DNA from: Erwinia sp. E602
Lineage (GTDB): Bacteria > Pseudomonadota > Gammaproteobacteria > Enterobacterales > Enterobacteriaceae
DNA: 64,000 nt
Direction of reading: 5' to 3'
NCBI RefSeq assembly: GCF_018141005.1
Contig: NZ_CP046582.1
Coordinates: 930,001-994,000, forward strand
The notes below the pieces were generated by a model. The model searched no databases. It worked only from the letters and a program-made list of their open reading frames with translations, and was not told the DNA's origin. Position 1 is the first letter of the stretch. Each line of letters opens with the position of its first letter. Positions 10,201 through 19,200 of this stretch are shown in pieces. The position numbers and the translations under genes were made by a program.

Positions 10201-10789
10201 GGAGTGGCTGCCGGTGATGCGCGACTGGCTGAGCCGCATTCTGCAGACCCCGTTAAATGAGAGCGGGGTCAGCCTGAATCAGCTGTCGCCGGAAGCCTGC
10301 CGCGTTGAGCTGCAGTTCTACCTGCCGATCTCCAGGCTGCTTACCGCCGGCGCGCTCGATGCGCTGGTGCGTCAGGATCCGCTGTCGGCCGGGACGCCGC
10401 CGCTGGAGTTTCACCAGGTGCAGGGCATGCTGAAGGGCTTTATCGACCTGGTGTTCTGCTGGCAGGGCAAATACTACCTGCTGGACTACAAATCTAACTG
10501 GCTGGGTGAGGACCAGAGCGCCTACACCCAGCCGGCTATGGCCCAGGCGATGCAGTCGCACCGTTACGATCTGCAGTATCAGCTCTATACCCTGGCGCTG
10601 CACCGCTACCTGCGCCACCGCCTGCCGGACTATGACTACCGGCAGCACTTTGGCGGGGTGATTTATCTGTTCCTGCGTGGGCTGGACGGCGAAGAGGGCA
10701 GCCACGGCATCTTCACCGCCCGCCCTGAGCTGAGCTTTGTTGAGGCGCTGGACCAGCTGTTCCGTGGCGATGAGGAGACGGCACGATGA
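7256..10789 (+). CDS. recB: RecBCD exonuclease V subunit RecB (helicase-nuclease)
   Basis: RecB is the 3'-5' superfamily 1 helicase and the only nuclease of RecBCD; it also loads RecA after Chi. Walker A is ASAGTGKT at 23-30 (Lys29), the DEFQDTD helicase motif II and GDPKQAIYAFRGAD motif follow, and HKSKGLQYP marks motif V. The C-terminal nuclease core is visible as Asp1064 (KGFIDLV) and Asp1077-Tyr-Lys1079 (LLDYKSN), equivalent to E. coli Asp1067, Asp1080 and Lys1082. The length of 1177 residues is normal (1180 in E. coli). The start overlaps the ptrA stop and the end overlaps recD, both as ATGA, so the three are one operon. Confidence 0.98.
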   Translation: MSQPASPLQPLSLPLRGERLIEASAGTGKTFTIGLLYLRLLLGLGGDAAYGRPLTVEEILVVTFTEAATAELRGRIRANIHELRIACVRGDSANPMLRELMAGVADLSQAAAMLLAAERQMDDAGIFTIHGFCQRMLNLNAFESGMMFEQQLIEDETPLRRRAAADFWRRHCYPLPLPVAAAVRELWSGPDALLKTLSPWLNGEAPTLRSAPHPDETLEQRHQQIISRIAAIKAAWLAAGDLQALIEASGVDRRSYSSKHLPAWLEKITLWAQSDTLDYAVPKDLERFGQQMLSDKTKKGEAPRHALFAQIDDFLAQPRTLEDLLIARALSDIRRITQQEKRLHAQLGFDDLLGRFDAALQQPAGEALAAAVRQRYPVALIDEFQDTDPQQYRIFHRLYVRQPESALLLIGDPKQAIYAFRGADIFTYMRARTEVSAHYTLQTNWRSSPAMVSSVNQLFARLPQPFLFNEIPFIAVSAAEPNQRLSFTVDGVEQPALKLWLQPGEGVGVSDYQQAMARCCAAEISQWLAAGQQGLALIGKTGSQQPLRASDITILVRSRGEAAVMRDALQRLAIPSVYLSNRDSVFTSNEARELLWLLQAVLNPEQERTLRTALASSLFGFDALTLDQLGRDERAWDRLVDEFDHYRQRWLKRGVLPMLRELMLKRQMAENLLASEGGERRLTDLLHLGELLQEAAAGLDSEHALVRWLAQQLEQPDGQVANQQLRLESDRHLVQIVTIHKSKGLQYPLVWLPFVANFREADSAVYHDRQTFAALLDLQPDEESAALAEQERLAEDLRLLYVALTRSVYHCSVGVAPLVKGTRKKEGASDLHRSALGWLLQRGEAADAATLQALLAAMQCEHTALADAAGSDAPRFQPEAEAPENLRCLPLPRALRDDWRVTSYSGLQQHGAAQTLDLLPRFDVDAVGEAQPESARQLTPHSFPRGAAPGTFLHGLFEAIDFTAPLDDVWLLEQLQGQGLSEEWLPVMRDWLSRILQTPLNESGVSLNQLSPEACRVELQFYLPISRLLTAGALDALVRQDPLSAGTPPLEFHQVQGMLKGFIDLVFCWQGKYYLLDYKSNWLGEDQSAYTQPAMAQAMQSHRYDLQYQLYTLALHRYLRHRLPDYDYRQHFGGVIYLFLRGLDGEEGSHGIFTARPELSFVEALDQLFRGDEETAR

Positions 10790-12669
10790 GCATGGCCGAC
10801 CTGTTAGATCTGGCCTGCCGCCAGCGCCTGCTGCGCGCGCTGGACGTGCAGTTTGCCCGCATGCTGGCCGACGACAGCCGACCGGCGCTGATGCTGGCGG
10901 CGGCGCTGGTCAGTCGCGATGCCGGCGAAGGGCACGTCTGCCTGCCGCTGGCGCAGCTGCGGCCCGCCGCGCTGTTTGACGGGCGGCACCCGCAGCTGGC
11001 GCAGGAGTTATGCCTGGCGGCGGGGGAGCCTGCCGACTGGCAGGCGCTGCTGCTGGCCGAGACGGCGGTGGGTGACGGCGGCGATGCCACGCCGCTGGTG
11101 CTGCACAACGAACGCCTCTACCTGCACCGTATGTGGCAGAGCGAAGGTGACGTGGCGCGCTTTATCCAGCGCCAGCAGCACTGGGCCGTGGATGAAGCGG
11201 CGCTTGGCCGCACGCTGGACCGCTACTTTGGCCGCGAGCCGGGCGACTGGCAGAAAATCGCCGCCGCGGTGGCGCTGACCCGCCAGGTGTCGGTGATCTC
11301 CGGCGGGCCGGGCACCGGTAAAACCACCACCGTGGCGCGGGTGCTGGCCAGCCTGATCGAGCTGTCCCCCGCCGGCCTGCGCATTGAGCTGGCCGCGCCG
11401 ACCGGCAAAGCGGCCGCGCGGCTGACCGAGTCGCTGGGCAAAACCCTGCAGGCGCTGGAACTGGAGCCAGCGGTGCGCCAGCGTTTTCCGGCCGAAGCCA
11501 CCACCCTGCACCGGCTGCTCGGCGCGCTGCCGGGCAGCCAGCGCATGCGCTACCACGCCGGCAACCGGCTGCACCTTGACGTGCTGGTGGTGGATGAGGC
11601 CTCAATGGTTGACCTGCCGATGCTGGCGCACCTGATAGCCGCGCTGCCGCCGCAGGCGCGGGTGATTTTCCTCGGCGACCGCGATCAGCTCGCCTCGGTG
11701 GAGGCCGGCGCGGTGCTCGGCGATATCTGCCGCTGCGCCGAACAGGGCTACAGCCCGCAGCGCGCCGCCGAACTGAGCCGTATCACCGGCTGTGAGGTGC
11801 AGGGCGTGGAAGACCCTCTCGCCTCGCCGGTGCGCGATATGATCTGCCTGCTGCGCACCAGCTACCGCTTTACCGCCGGCTCGGGGATTGGCCAGCTGGC
11901 GCGGGCGGTGAACGCCGGGGATGCCGCCGGGGCGGGCCGGGTGTTCACCGCCGGGCTGAGCGATATCCGCCTGCAGCCTCTGAACGATGCGCAGCACTAC
12001 CAGCAGCTGCTGGCCGACTGCGTGGCCGGCTATCGCGGCTATCTGCAGCTGCTGGCCGCCGGAGCCGCGCCGGGCGAGGTGCTGGCGGCCTTCTCGCGCT
12101 TTCAGCTGCTGTGTGCGCTGCGCGAGGGGCCGTTTGGCGTCTCCGGCCTCAACGAGCGCATTGAGGCGTCGCTGGCGCGCGCCGGGCTGATCCACCGCAA
12201 CCTGGCGGCCAACGGCCGCTGGTACGTCGGGCGGCCGGTGATGATCGCCCGCAACGATCGTGCGCTGGGGCTGTTTAACGGCGATATCGGCATCGCGATG
12301 CGCAACGCGGAACAGGAGCTGAAGGTGTTCTTCCCGCTGCCGGACGGCAGCATCAAGCCGGTACAGCCCAGCCGCCTGCCGCCCAACGAGACGGCTTATG
12401 CCATGACCGTGCATAAATCGCAGGGCTCGGAGTTTGAACACACGCTGATGGTACTGCCGGGGCAGATGACGCCGGTACTGACCCGCGAACTGGTCTATAC
12501 CGCCATCACCCGTGCGAAGCAGCAGCTGACGCTGTACAGCGACGCTGCGGTATTTAACGCGGCGGTGAAGGTGCGCACGCAGCGGCGTAGCGGGCTGGTA
12601 GAGCGGCTGAATACGCTGGTGCCGGAAACGATAGCGCTGGCAACTGACGGGCACGATGAATCGGCGTAA
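10786..12669 (+). CDS. recD: RecBCD exonuclease V subunit RecD (5'-3' helicase)
   Basis: The alpha subunit is a superfamily 1B helicase that moves 5'-3' and lets RecBCD act as a destructive nuclease before Chi. Walker A is GGPGTGKT at 173-180 (Lys179), Walker B is VVDEASMVD, and the motif V/VI segments TVHKSQGSEF and VYTAITRAK lie near the C-terminus. It is 627 residues, slightly longer than E. coli RecD (608). The N-terminal domain (about 1-115) that contacts RecC is present. It starts inside the recB stop (ATGA), and ends facing the convergent argA with a strong hairpin between them. Confidence 0.97.
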   Translation: MSMADLLDLACRQRLLRALDVQFARMLADDSRPALMLAAALVSRDAGEGHVCLPLAQLRPAALFDGRHPQLAQELCLAAGEPADWQALLLAETAVGDGGDATPLVLHNERLYLHRMWQSEGDVARFIQRQQHWAVDEAALGRTLDRYFGREPGDWQKIAAAVALTRQVSVISGGPGTGKTTTVARVLASLIELSPAGLRIELAAPTGKAAARLTESLGKTLQALELEPAVRQRFPAEATTLHRLLGALPGSQRMRYHAGNRLHLDVLVVDEASMVDLPMLAHLIAALPPQARVIFLGDRDQLASVEAGAVLGDICRCAEQGYSPQRAAELSRITGCEVQGVEDPLASPVRDMICLLRTSYRFTAGSGIGQLARAVNAGDAAGAGRVFTAGLSDIRLQPLNDAQHYQQLLADCVAGYRGYLQLLAAGAAPGEVLAAFSRFQLLCALREGPFGVSGLNERIEASLARAGLIHRNLAANGRWYVGRPVMIARNDRALGLFNGDIGIAMRNAEQELKVFFPLPDGSIKPVQPSRLPPNETAYAMTVHKSQGSEFEHTLMVLPGQMTPVLTRELVYTAITRAKQQLTLYSDAAVFNAAVKVRTQRRSGLVERLNTLVPETIALATDGHDESA

Positions 12670-12725
12670 TGGCTGATGGCTGATAGCTGATGGCGGAGCG
12701 TTGAGTGTGTTAGCCGATCAGAAGT

Positions 12726-12753
12726 CCGCGGCCCGGTATTTACCGGGCCGCGG
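12726..12753. terminator. Perfect 13-bp hairpin between convergent recD and argA
   Basis: A 13-base arm at 12726-12738 is perfectly complementary to 12741-12753 with a two-base spacer (four-base loop in practice). It sits between the recD and argA stops, where a bidirectional terminator is expected. No clear T-run follows on either side, so intrinsic termination is plausible but unproven. Just upstream, 12671-12695 holds three short imperfect GGCTGAT-type repeats. Confidence 0.55.
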
Positions 12754-12779
12754 GTTGCAGGCGTAGTGCTGCGGTGGCG

Positions 12780-14135
12780 TCAGCTCTGGCGGATATGCTC
12801 GCTGTTTTCGCGCAGGTCGACCATCAGCACCTTGGAGCGGCGCTGGTAGTTATACAGCTGCTTTTTGCTTTCCGGCAGCAGTTCGACGTCAACCGGCTTG
12901 AAGCCGCGCTCCTGGAACCAGTGGATGCTGCGGGTGGTCAGCACGAACAGCTTTTTCAGCCCCATCTGCCGCGCCTGCAGCGCCACGCGCTCCAGCAGCG
13001 CTTCACCGCGCGACGAGCTGCGGTAATCCGGATGCACCGCCACGCAGGCCATCTCGCCGATCTTCTCTTCCGGGAAGGTATAGAGCGCGGCGCAGCCGAT
13101 GGTCAGGTTATCGCGTTCGATAATGGTGAACTTGTCGATCTCCATCTCCAGCTGTTCCCGCGAGCGGCGCACCAGGATCCCCTGCTGCTCCAGCGGGCGG
13201 ATCAGCTCCAGAATGCCGCCGATGTCGTTAATGGTGGCGCGGCGGATCTGCTCGGCGCTCTCCATCACGATCTGGGTACCGATACCGTCGCGTGAGAACA
13301 GCTCCTGCAGCAGCGAGCCGTCCTCCTGGTAGCTGATCAGATGGCTGCGGCGCACGCCGCTGCGGCAGGCCTTCACCGCGCCGCGCAGGAAGCGCACGGT
13401 GCCGGAGTGGTAGTCATCGTCGTTTTCCAGCTCGTCGATGCGCTGCTGCGCCTCGTTAGGGAACAGCTCGGAAACGATCCGCCCTTCGCGGTTGGTGACG
13501 CCCTGCTCGGAGCAGAAGCCGATCAGCTTCTCGGCCTTCAGCTTGATCGCCAGCTGGGTGGCCACCTCTTCGGAGGTCAGGTTAAAGCTTTCACCGGTCA
13601 CCGATACCGCCACCGGCCCCAGCAGCACGATCGCGCCGCTGTCGAGCTGACGGTGGATCGCCTCTTCATCGATGCGACGAATGCGGCCGCTGTGGCAGTA
13701 ATCGACGCCGTCGTCGACGCCCAGCGGCTGGGCGATGATAAAGTTACCGCTGATCACATTAATATGCGCGCCCTGCAGCGGCGTATTGCTCAGGCTCATC
13801 GACAGGCGGGCGGTAATATCCAGCTGCAGCCGGCCGGCGGCCTGCTTGACCAGCTCCAGCGACTGCGCGTCGGTGACGCGGGTATATTTGTGATAAACAG
13901 GCTCAAGATGGCGCTCGGAAAGGCTGGCATCGATCTGCGGGCGGGCACCGTAAACCACCACCAGACGGATGCCGAGACTGTGCAGCAGGCCGATATCGTT
14001 GACGATGCTGGAGAAGTTCTCATGCTCAATGGCTTCGCCACTCAGCATAATGACAAACGTCTTACCACGGTGGGCGTTAATGTAGGGAACGGTATGACGA
14101 AAACCCTGAACCAGCTCGGTACTGCGTTCCTTCAC
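12780..14135 (-). CDS. argA: N-acetylglutamate synthase
   Basis: Transfers acetyl from acetyl-CoA to glutamate, the first and arginine-inhibited step of arginine synthesis. An amino-acid-kinase-like domain (about 1-290, with [10 protein letters not shown] and [11 protein letters not shown]) is followed by a GNAT acetyltransferase domain (about 300-440, with [20 protein letters not shown]). I chose the GTG at 14135: it matches the family start VKERxTEL, and a purine stretch (AAGAGGG) lies at ribosome-site distance. An ATG six codons further out falls inside an operator sequence. About 451 residues, close to 443 in E. coli. Arginine repression through ArgR is supported by the tandem boxes upstream. 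Confidence 0.95.
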   Translation of the reverse strand: MKERSTELVQGFRHTVPYINAHRGKTFVIMLSGEAIEHENFSSIVNDIGLLHSLGIRLVVVYGARPQIDASLSERHLEPVYHKYTRVTDAQSLELVKQAAGRLQLDITARLSMSLSNTPLQGAHINVISGNFIIAQPLGVDDGVDYCHSGRIRRIDEEAIHRQLDSGAIVLLGPVAVSVTGESFNLTSEEVATQLAIKLKAEKLIGFCSEQGVTNREGRIVSELFPNEAQQRIDELENDDDYHSGTVRFLRGAVKACRSGVRRSHLISYQEDGSLLQELFSRDGIGTQIVMESAEQIRRATINDIGGILELIRPLEQQGILVRRSREQLEMEIDKFTIIERDNLTIGCAALYTFPEEKIGEMACVAVHPDYRSSSRGEALLERVALQARQMGLKKLFVLTTRSIHWFQERGFKPVDVELLPESKKQLYNYQRRSKVLMVDLRENSEHIRQS

Positions 14136-14146
14136 GGCAAACCCTC

Positions 14147-14185
14147 TTTGCATGATTATTCGGTAAATATGTATTTTTATTCTTT
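14147..14185 (-). promoter_or_regulatory. Tandem ARG boxes (ArgR operator) of argA
   Basis: Two matches to the ArgR core TGAATwwwwATTCA lie at 14149-14162 (11 of 14) and 14170-14183 (12 of 14). Their starts are 21 bases apart, i.e. two 18-bp boxes separated by 3 bp, the usual ArgR hexamer arrangement. On the minus strand TTGCAC at 14202-14197 could be a -35 element, with an AT-rich -10 (TAAAAA, 14179-14174) inside the second box. Repression by steric block is inferred. Confidence 0.72.
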
Positions 14186-14366
14186 TATGGGGTCGGGTGC
14201 AAGCGACATTTTTCCTTAATTATCACCCGTTACCGTGAAACTGTAATGCTAATTTACTGCATTTATTCGCTTTTTCCGGGTGACACCCGGCGGCGCTTTC
14301 GCTAAAGTTTTTACAAATTTGTCTCAATTGGCTTTTTATTACGCGTTTTAGCGCATCTGGAGTGGC

Positions 14367-15611
14367 ATGTCTGATTCAACTTTTCTCAGCCGACGACGGC
14401 TGTTACAGGGCGCAGGTGCCGGCCTGCTGCTCAGCGTGAGTGGGGTGGGGATGGCCGCAGGCAGCCACGTGGTGGCGATCCGCCTCTGGCCCTCCTCGAC
14501 CTACTCACGCCTGACCATTGAGTCAGGCAGGCCGTTAAAATACAGGCAGTTTGCGCTCAGCCATCCCGATCGGGTGGTGGTAGATATAGAAGATATTCAG
14601 CTTAACCACACGCTAAAGGGCATTGGTAAGTTGGTACGTCAGGACGATCCCTATATTAAAAACGCCCGCGTCGGCCAGTTCGATGCCCGCACCGTGCGGC
14701 TGGTGCTGGAACTGAAGCAGAATGTCTCGCCGAAGGTGTTTACCCTTGCCCCGGTGGCCGGGATCAACAACCGCCTGGTGCTGGATCTCTATCCGGCGCA
14801 GAACAAACAGAGCGACGATCCGCTGCTGGCACTGCTGGAAAATTACAACAAGGGCGATCTGGAGCGTGACCAGCCGGCCGCCGCGCCGCTGCCGGGCAAA
14901 GCCGGGCGCGATCGGCCGATCGTGATCATGATCGACCCCGGGCACGGCGGGGAAGATTCCGGCGCGGTGGGCAAGCATAAAACGCGTGAGAAGGACGTGG
15001 TGCTGAAAATTGGCCGGCGGCTGAAGGCGCTGATCGATAAACAGCCCAACATGCGCGCCTATATGACCCGCAACGAAGACGTGTTTATTCCGCTGAAGGT
15101 CAGGGTGGCGAAGGCGCGTAAACAGCGCGCCGATCTGTTTATTTCGATCCACGCCGACGCGTTTACCAGCCGTGCCGCGCGCGGCTCTTCGGTGTTTGCG
15201 CTCTCGACCAAAGGGGCGACCAGCACCGCCGCCCGCTTCCTCGCGCAGACGCAGAACGAATCAGATCTGATCGGCGGCGTCAGCATGAGCGGCGACCGCT
15301 ATCTCGACAGCACCATGTTTGATATGGTGCAGAGCCTGACCATCAACGACAGCCTGAAGTTTGGTAAAGAGGTGCTGTCACGGATGGGCCATATTAACCA
15401 TCTGCACAAGCGCTCGGTGGATCAGGCCGGCTTTGCGGTGCTGAAGGCGCCGGATATTCCGTCAATTCTGGTGGAAACCGCGTTTATCAGTAACGTGGAA
15501 GAGGAGCGTAAGCTGCGCACCTCGCGCTTTCAGCAGCAGGTGGCGGAGTCAATTCTGGCCGGGATTAAGGCGTACTTTGCTAACGGCGCATCGCTCAGCC
15601 CGCACCGGTAA
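14367..15611 (+). CDS. amiC: N-acetylmuramoyl-L-alanine amidase AmiC (Tat-exported)
   Basis: Cleaves the amide bond between MurNAc and the stem peptide of septal peptidoglycan, allowing daughter cell separation; activated by NlpD in E. coli. The N-terminus has a twin-arginine signal, SRRRLLQG at 8-15, followed by a hydrophobic stretch to about residue 31. An AMIN domain (about 35-145), which targets the septal ring, precedes the amidase_3 zinc domain (about 184-405), with His193 in [12 protein letters not shown] and the [11 protein letters not shown] segment near the end. 414 residues versus 417 in E. coli. Divergent from argA across 231 bases. Confidence 0.96.
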   Translation: MSDSTFLSRRRLLQGAGAGLLLSVSGVGMAAGSHVVAIRLWPSSTYSRLTIESGRPLKYRQFALSHPDRVVVDIEDIQLNHTLKGIGKLVRQDDPYIKNARVGQFDARTVRLVLELKQNVSPKVFTLAPVAGINNRLVLDLYPAQNKQSDDPLLALLENYNKGDLERDQPAAAPLPGKAGRDRPIVIMIDPGHGGEDSGAVGKHKTREKDVVLKIGRRLKALIDKQPNMRAYMTRNEDVFIPLKVRVAKARKQRADLFISIHADAFTSRAARGSSVFALSTKGATSTAARFLAQTQNESDLIGGVSMSGDRYLDSTMFDMVQSLTINDSLKFGKEVLSRMGHINHLHKRSVDQAGFAVLKAPDIPSILVETAFISNVEEERKLRTSRFQQQVAESILAGIKAYFANGASLSPHR

Positions 15612-15695
15612 CGGTTTCAGGGGTATTTGCAGAGGATTACAGGGGAGAAGCGGACGATGTTCCGCTTGTTCAACGGTTTTACAAACGCCAGAAAC

Positions 15696-15718
15696 AAAAA
15701 AACACCCATCAGGGTGTT
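15696..15718 (-). terminator. Intrinsic terminator of the initiator tRNA operon
   Basis: Read on the minus strand, a 7-bp stem (arms 15712-15718 and 15701-15707) with a 4-base loop is followed by a run of T (forward A-run 15696-15702). It lies just after the last tRNA of the minus-strand tRNA cluster. Confidence 0.85.
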
Positions 15719-15722
15719 AAAT

Positions 15723-15799
<77 letters not shown>

Positions 15800-15837
15800 T
15801 CCGTAAACGCTTTTTACTACTGACCACTGCGGCAAAT

Positions 15838-15914
<77 letters not shown>

Positions 15915-15978
15915 TCCGCGTGGTTTGTCGCTTCCATCACGACACTATCTTTTACTGCTTCACCAGACTGCGGTGAAT

Positions 15979-16055
<77 letters not shown>

Positions 16056-16068
16056 TCCGTGGATGCGC

Positions 16069-16096
16069 ACTATACGCCTGATGAGTTTTCTTGCAA
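16069..16096 (-). promoter_or_regulatory. Sigma-70 promoter of the initiator tRNA operon
   Basis: On the minus strand, TTGCAA (forward 16091-16096) and TATAGT (forward 16069-16074) are spaced by 16 bases. A GC-rich discriminator (GCGC) follows, typical of growth-rate and ppGpp controlled stable RNA promoters. Confidence 0.75.
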
Positions 16097-16269
16097 CCCC
16101 TTTCTGCAGATAAGTGGCTAAAATCATCCTGATGACGCATTTTTTAAGCGAGGCGCTGGATTGTTGCACAAATGCCGTCGCGCAGCGGTGGCGCACGTTT
16201 TATTCTCAGGGCGGCTTTGCTATCTTCGCAGCAGATTTCGCTTATTTCCGGTTAAGGGTAGATAAAGGT

Positions 16270-17421
16270 ATGAAAGGACGTTGGGCTAAAGTTTTACTGA
16301 CCGGTTCGCTGCTGGCGCTGCTGGCGGCATGTTCCTCTAAACCCACCGACCGTGGGCAGCAGTATAAGGATGGCAAGCTGGAGCAGCCGCTGGGCCTGGT
16401 CAATCAGCCTAACGCGAAAGGCCGCCCGGTGAACGGCAAAGACTATGCCGACCAGGTACAACAGGTCCGCAGCAGCTCATCCGGTCTCTACTCTCGCCAG
16501 GTAAGCACCTTCAGCGCGGTGCAGAGCTGGCTGATGGCCGGCGGCGATACCCGCCAGCTGCGGGAGTTCGGTCTGAATGCCTACCAGATGGAAGGGGCTG
16601 ACAACTACGGCAACGTGCAGTTTACCGGCTATTATACGCCGGTGCTGCAGGCGCGTTACACCCGCCAGGGTGAGTTCCAGTATCCGCTCTACCGCATGCC
16701 GCCGCGTCCGCGTGGCAAGCAGCTGCCGAGCCGCGCGCAGATTTACAGCGGTGCGCTGGGTGACCGCTATATTGCCGGCTACAGCAATTCGCTGATGGAT
16801 AACTTTATTATGGACGTGCAGGGCAGCGGGTATGTGGACTTCGGCGACGGCCGGCCGCTGACCTTCTTCGGCTACGGCGGCAAGAACGGCCACGCCTATC
16901 GCAGCATCGGTAAGGTGCTGATCGATCGTGGCGAAGTGAAGCGTGAAGATATGTCGATGCAGGCGATCCGCGAGTGGGGCCTGAAGCACAGCGAAGCGGA
17001 GGTGCGCGAGCTGCTGGAGCAGAACCCGTCGTTCGTGTTCTTTAAGCCGGAGAACTTTGCGCCGGTGCGCGGGGCCAGCGCGGTGCCGCTGATTGCCAAA
17101 GCGTCGGTGGCCTCTGACCGGTCACTGATCCCGGCGGGGACCACGCTGCTGGCGGAGATCCCGCTGCTGGACAACAACGGTAAATTTACCGGAAAATATG
17201 AGATGCGCATGATGGTGGCGCTGGACGTCGGCGGGGCCATTAAAGGCCAGCACTTTGACATCTACCAGGGCATCGGCCCGGACGCCGGGCATATGGCGGG
17301 CTGGTTTAACCATTATGGCCGCGTGTGGGTACTGAAAACCGCACCGGGAGCCGGTACGCCGCTGTTCTCTTCCGCCGCCGTGCCGCGTGACGCGCAGGGC
17401 GCGCTGCTCGCCAGCCAGTAA
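16270..17421 (+). CDS. mltA: Membrane-bound lytic murein transglycosylase A
   Basis: Cleaves peptidoglycan glycan strands to 1,6-anhydromuramic acid products from the inner face of the outer membrane. The start at 16270 gives a lipoprotein signal with lipobox LLAAC and acylated Cys21. The MltA barrel follows, with the conserved YTPV, PIYRMPPRPR-like and QGSGYVDFGDG segments, and the 3D domain with DVGGAIKGQHFDIYQG, which contains the catalytic Asp region. 383 residues. The frame is open upstream to about 16114, but that stretch has no ribosome site or similarity. A terminator follows before tcdA. Confidence 0.96.
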   Translation: MKGRWAKVLLTGSLLALLAACSSKPTDRGQQYKDGKLEQPLGLVNQPNAKGRPVNGKDYADQVQQVRSSSSGLYSRQVSTFSAVQSWLMAGGDTRQLREFGLNAYQMEGADNYGNVQFTGYYTPVLQARYTRQGEFQYPLYRMPPRPRGKQLPSRAQIYSGALGDRYIAGYSNSLMDNFIMDVQGSGYVDFGDGRPLTFFGYGGKNGHAYRSIGKVLIDRGEVKREDMSMQAIREWGLKHSEAEVRELLEQNPSFVFFKPENFAPVRGASAVPLIAKASVASDRSLIPAGTTLLAEIPLLDNNGKFTGKYEMRMMVALDVGGAIKGQHFDIYQGIGPDAGHMAGWFNHYGRVWVLKTAPGAGTPLFSSAAVPRDAQGALLASQ

Positions 17422-17430
17422 TTTTTCTCC

Positions 17431-17457
17431 GGGCCACCCAGGTGGCCCTTCGTTTTC
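17431..17457 (+). terminator. Intrinsic terminator after mltA
   Basis: A GGGCCACC / GGTGGCCC stem (17431-17438 and 17441-17448) is followed by TTCGTTTTC. It lies ten bases after the mltA stop and before the tcdA start. Confidence 0.75.
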
Positions 17458-17472
17458 TTCGAGGAATAGTGC

Positions 17473-18303
17473 ATGACGGTTCTTTCTGACGCCTGGCGGC
17501 AACGCTTTGGCGGCACCGGGCGTTTGTATGGTCAGGACGCGCTGCAGCTGTTTGCCGACGCGCACGTTTGCGTGGTCGGCATCGGCGGCGTCGGCTCCTG
17601 GGCCGCCGAAGCCCTGGCGCGTACCGGTATCGGTGCCATCACCCTGATTGATATGGATGACGTCTGCGTCACCAATACCAATCGTCAGATCCACGCGCTG
17701 AAGGATAACGTCGGCCAGGCGAAAACCGAGGTGATGGCCGCCCGTATCCGCGAGATCAACCCGGAGTGCCGGGTGACCTGCGTCGACGACTTTATCACCC
17801 CGGATAACACCGCTGAGCTGATGAACCAGGGGTTCAGCTACGTGATTGATGCCATCGACAGCGTGCGGCCAAAAGCGGCGCTGCTGGCCTGGTGCCGGCG
17901 TAATAAGGTGCCGCTGGTGACCACCGGCGGTGCGGGCGGGCAGATCGATCCGACGCAGATTCAGGTGGCCGATCTGGCGAAAACCATTCAGGATCCGCTG
18001 GCGGCTAAGCTGCGCGAACGGCTGAAAAACGATTTTAAGATCGTGAAAAACAGCAAGGGCAAGCTGGGTATCGACTGCGTGTTTTCCACCGAAGCGCTGA
18101 TGTATCCCCAGCCGGACGGCACGGTGTGCGCCTCACGCAGTACCGCTGAAGGCCCGAAACGGATGGACTGTGCAGCCGGGTTTGGCGCGGCCACCATGGT
18201 TACCGCGACCTTTGGTTTTGTCGCCGTGTCACACGTGCTGAAGAAGATGATGGCGAAGGCGAACGCAAGCGCACAAAAGTCCGCGGTTGCACGCGTTGAT
18301 TGA
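17473..18303 (+). CDS. tcdA: tRNA threonylcarbamoyladenosine dehydratase (CsdL)
   Basis: An E1-like enzyme that uses ATP to cyclise t6A37 of ANN-decoding tRNAs to ct6A. The Rossmann ATP-binding loop VVGIGGVGSWAAEALART lies at about residues 36-53, then the metal/adenylate segment DMDDVCVTNTNRQ. The conserved VTTGGAGGQIDPTQ and CVFSTE segments follow. 276 residues, slightly longer than the E. coli protein (268). In E. coli it works with the CsdA-CsdE sulfur pair, encoded nearby here too (18.8-20.4 kb), with one small unknown gene between. Confidence 0.96.
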   Translation: MTVLSDAWRQRFGGTGRLYGQDALQLFADAHVCVVGIGGVGSWAAEALARTGIGAITLIDMDDVCVTNTNRQIHALKDNVGQAKTEVMAARIREINPECRVTCVDDFITPDNTAELMNQGFSYVIDAIDSVRPKAALLAWCRRNKVPLVTTGGAGGQIDPTQIQVADLAKTIQDPLAAKLRERLKNDFKIVKNSKGKLGIDCVFSTEALMYPQPDGTVCASRSTAEGPKRMDCAAGFGAATMVTATFGFVAVSHVLKKMMAKANASAQKSAVARVD

Positions 18304-18365
18304 TTTCAGATTGAGTATATCCGGCGCAGAGTGGTGGCTAAGTTTACCCTCCCCGCAGGTGATTT

Positions 18366-18773
18366 ATGAAAACGCGACTCATCATTATCATCGGAATCAT
18401 CATACCTGCTGTCGTTTCTGCGGCTGGTCCCACTTTCCACTGGCAGCCTGAAGATCCTGCCAGCTGGAACGCGAAAAATCCAGCGGGTCATTCCGCACCG
18501 TTGCCTCCTCCTGGCGCAGGCGGCAAGCCAGAGGGGCGCTGGAACGCCCGGGAAATAGCCCGCTCCCTGGAACAGTATCAGCAGCGGGAAAAGGATAATC
18601 AGAGCTGGAGCATTAAAGCTAACCGGGAACGTGCGTCGCGCAACCCTTTATGTACCGACAGCATTCGCGACAAAGTCGTAAACGACCGCAGCCGTTCGGA
18701 TTATCATCGCCGGGAGGCTAACTATTTTCAGATTTGTCCTTCCGGTAGTGCAACATTCACTTTTGGTGATTAG
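18366..18773 (+). CDS. Small exported protein of unknown function
   Basis: I do not recognise this protein. It has 135 residues. Residues 1-19 look like a Sec signal (positive start, Ile-rich core, VVSA-A cleavage site). The mature part begins with [15 protein letters not shown], is Pro/Gly-rich to about residue 58, then charged and helix-prone (about 60-115, many Arg, Glu, Gln). Only two cysteines remain, Cys96 and Cys124, which could form one disulfide in the periplasm. AGGTGA stands five bases before the ATG. Base usage is less GC-rich than its neighbours, which suggests later arrival. Its last 17 bases overlap the convergent csdE. It sits between tcdA and csdE, which are usually adjacent. 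Confidence 0.65.
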   Translation: MKTRLIIIIGIIIPAVVSAAGPTFHWQPEDPASWNAKNPAGHSAPLPPPGAGGKPEGRWNAREIARSLEQYQQREKDNQSWSIKANRERASRNPLCTDSIRDKVVNDRSRSDYHRREANYFQICPSGSATFTFGD

Positions 18774-19197
18774 CCATTTTTAATACCGCTTCAGCCAGCG
18801 CCTGTAATCCGGCGCTGCGTGAGGCGCTCAGCTGCGCTTTTAAACCCAGCTGGTCAAACAGCGCCAGCGGGTCCTCCGCCGCCAGCTGCTGCGGGGTTTG
18901 CCCCTCCACCGCCACCAGCAGCACCGCCAGCAGGCCGCGCACGATGCGGCCCTCGCTGTCGCCATAAAAATGCAGCCGACCGTCTGCCAGGCGCTGATGC
19001 CCCAGCCAGACGCGGTTTTCACAGCCGCTCAGCTCAATATCCCGCTCTTTAAGTTCATCTGCCAGCGCGGGCAGCTTTTTACCCAGCAGGATCAGCTGGC
19101 GGTAGCGATCTTCCCACTGGTGAAAAGCGGAAAACTGTTGCAGCAGCGCGTCGCGGGTAATCTCGCTGCCAAACGGATGAGGGGCTATCAGGTTCAT
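18757..19197 (-). CDS. csdE: Sulfur acceptor protein CsdE
   Basis: Accepts persulfide sulfur from the desulfurase CsdA and passes it on, in the CSD system that parallels SufE-SufS. The acceptor cysteine is Cys59 in SGCENRVW, and the [16 protein letters not shown] and [14 protein letters not shown] segments are typical. 146 residues (147 in E. coli). Its start lies three bases after the csdA stop, so the two are one transcript. The 3' end overlaps the convergent unknown gene at 18366-18773. Confidence 0.95.
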   Translation of the reverse strand: MNLIAPHPFGSEITRDALLQQFSAFHQWEDRYRQLILLGKKLPALADELKERDIELSGCENRVWLGHQRLADGRLHFYGDSEGRIVRGLLAVLLVAVEGQTPQQLAAEDPLALFDQLGLKAQLSASRSAGLQALAEAVLKMANHQK

Positions 19198-19200
19198 GAT

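Noticed and set aside
12774..14219. Plus-strand open frames opposite argA
   Set aside because: Mirror frames of argA codons with no similarity to known proteins.
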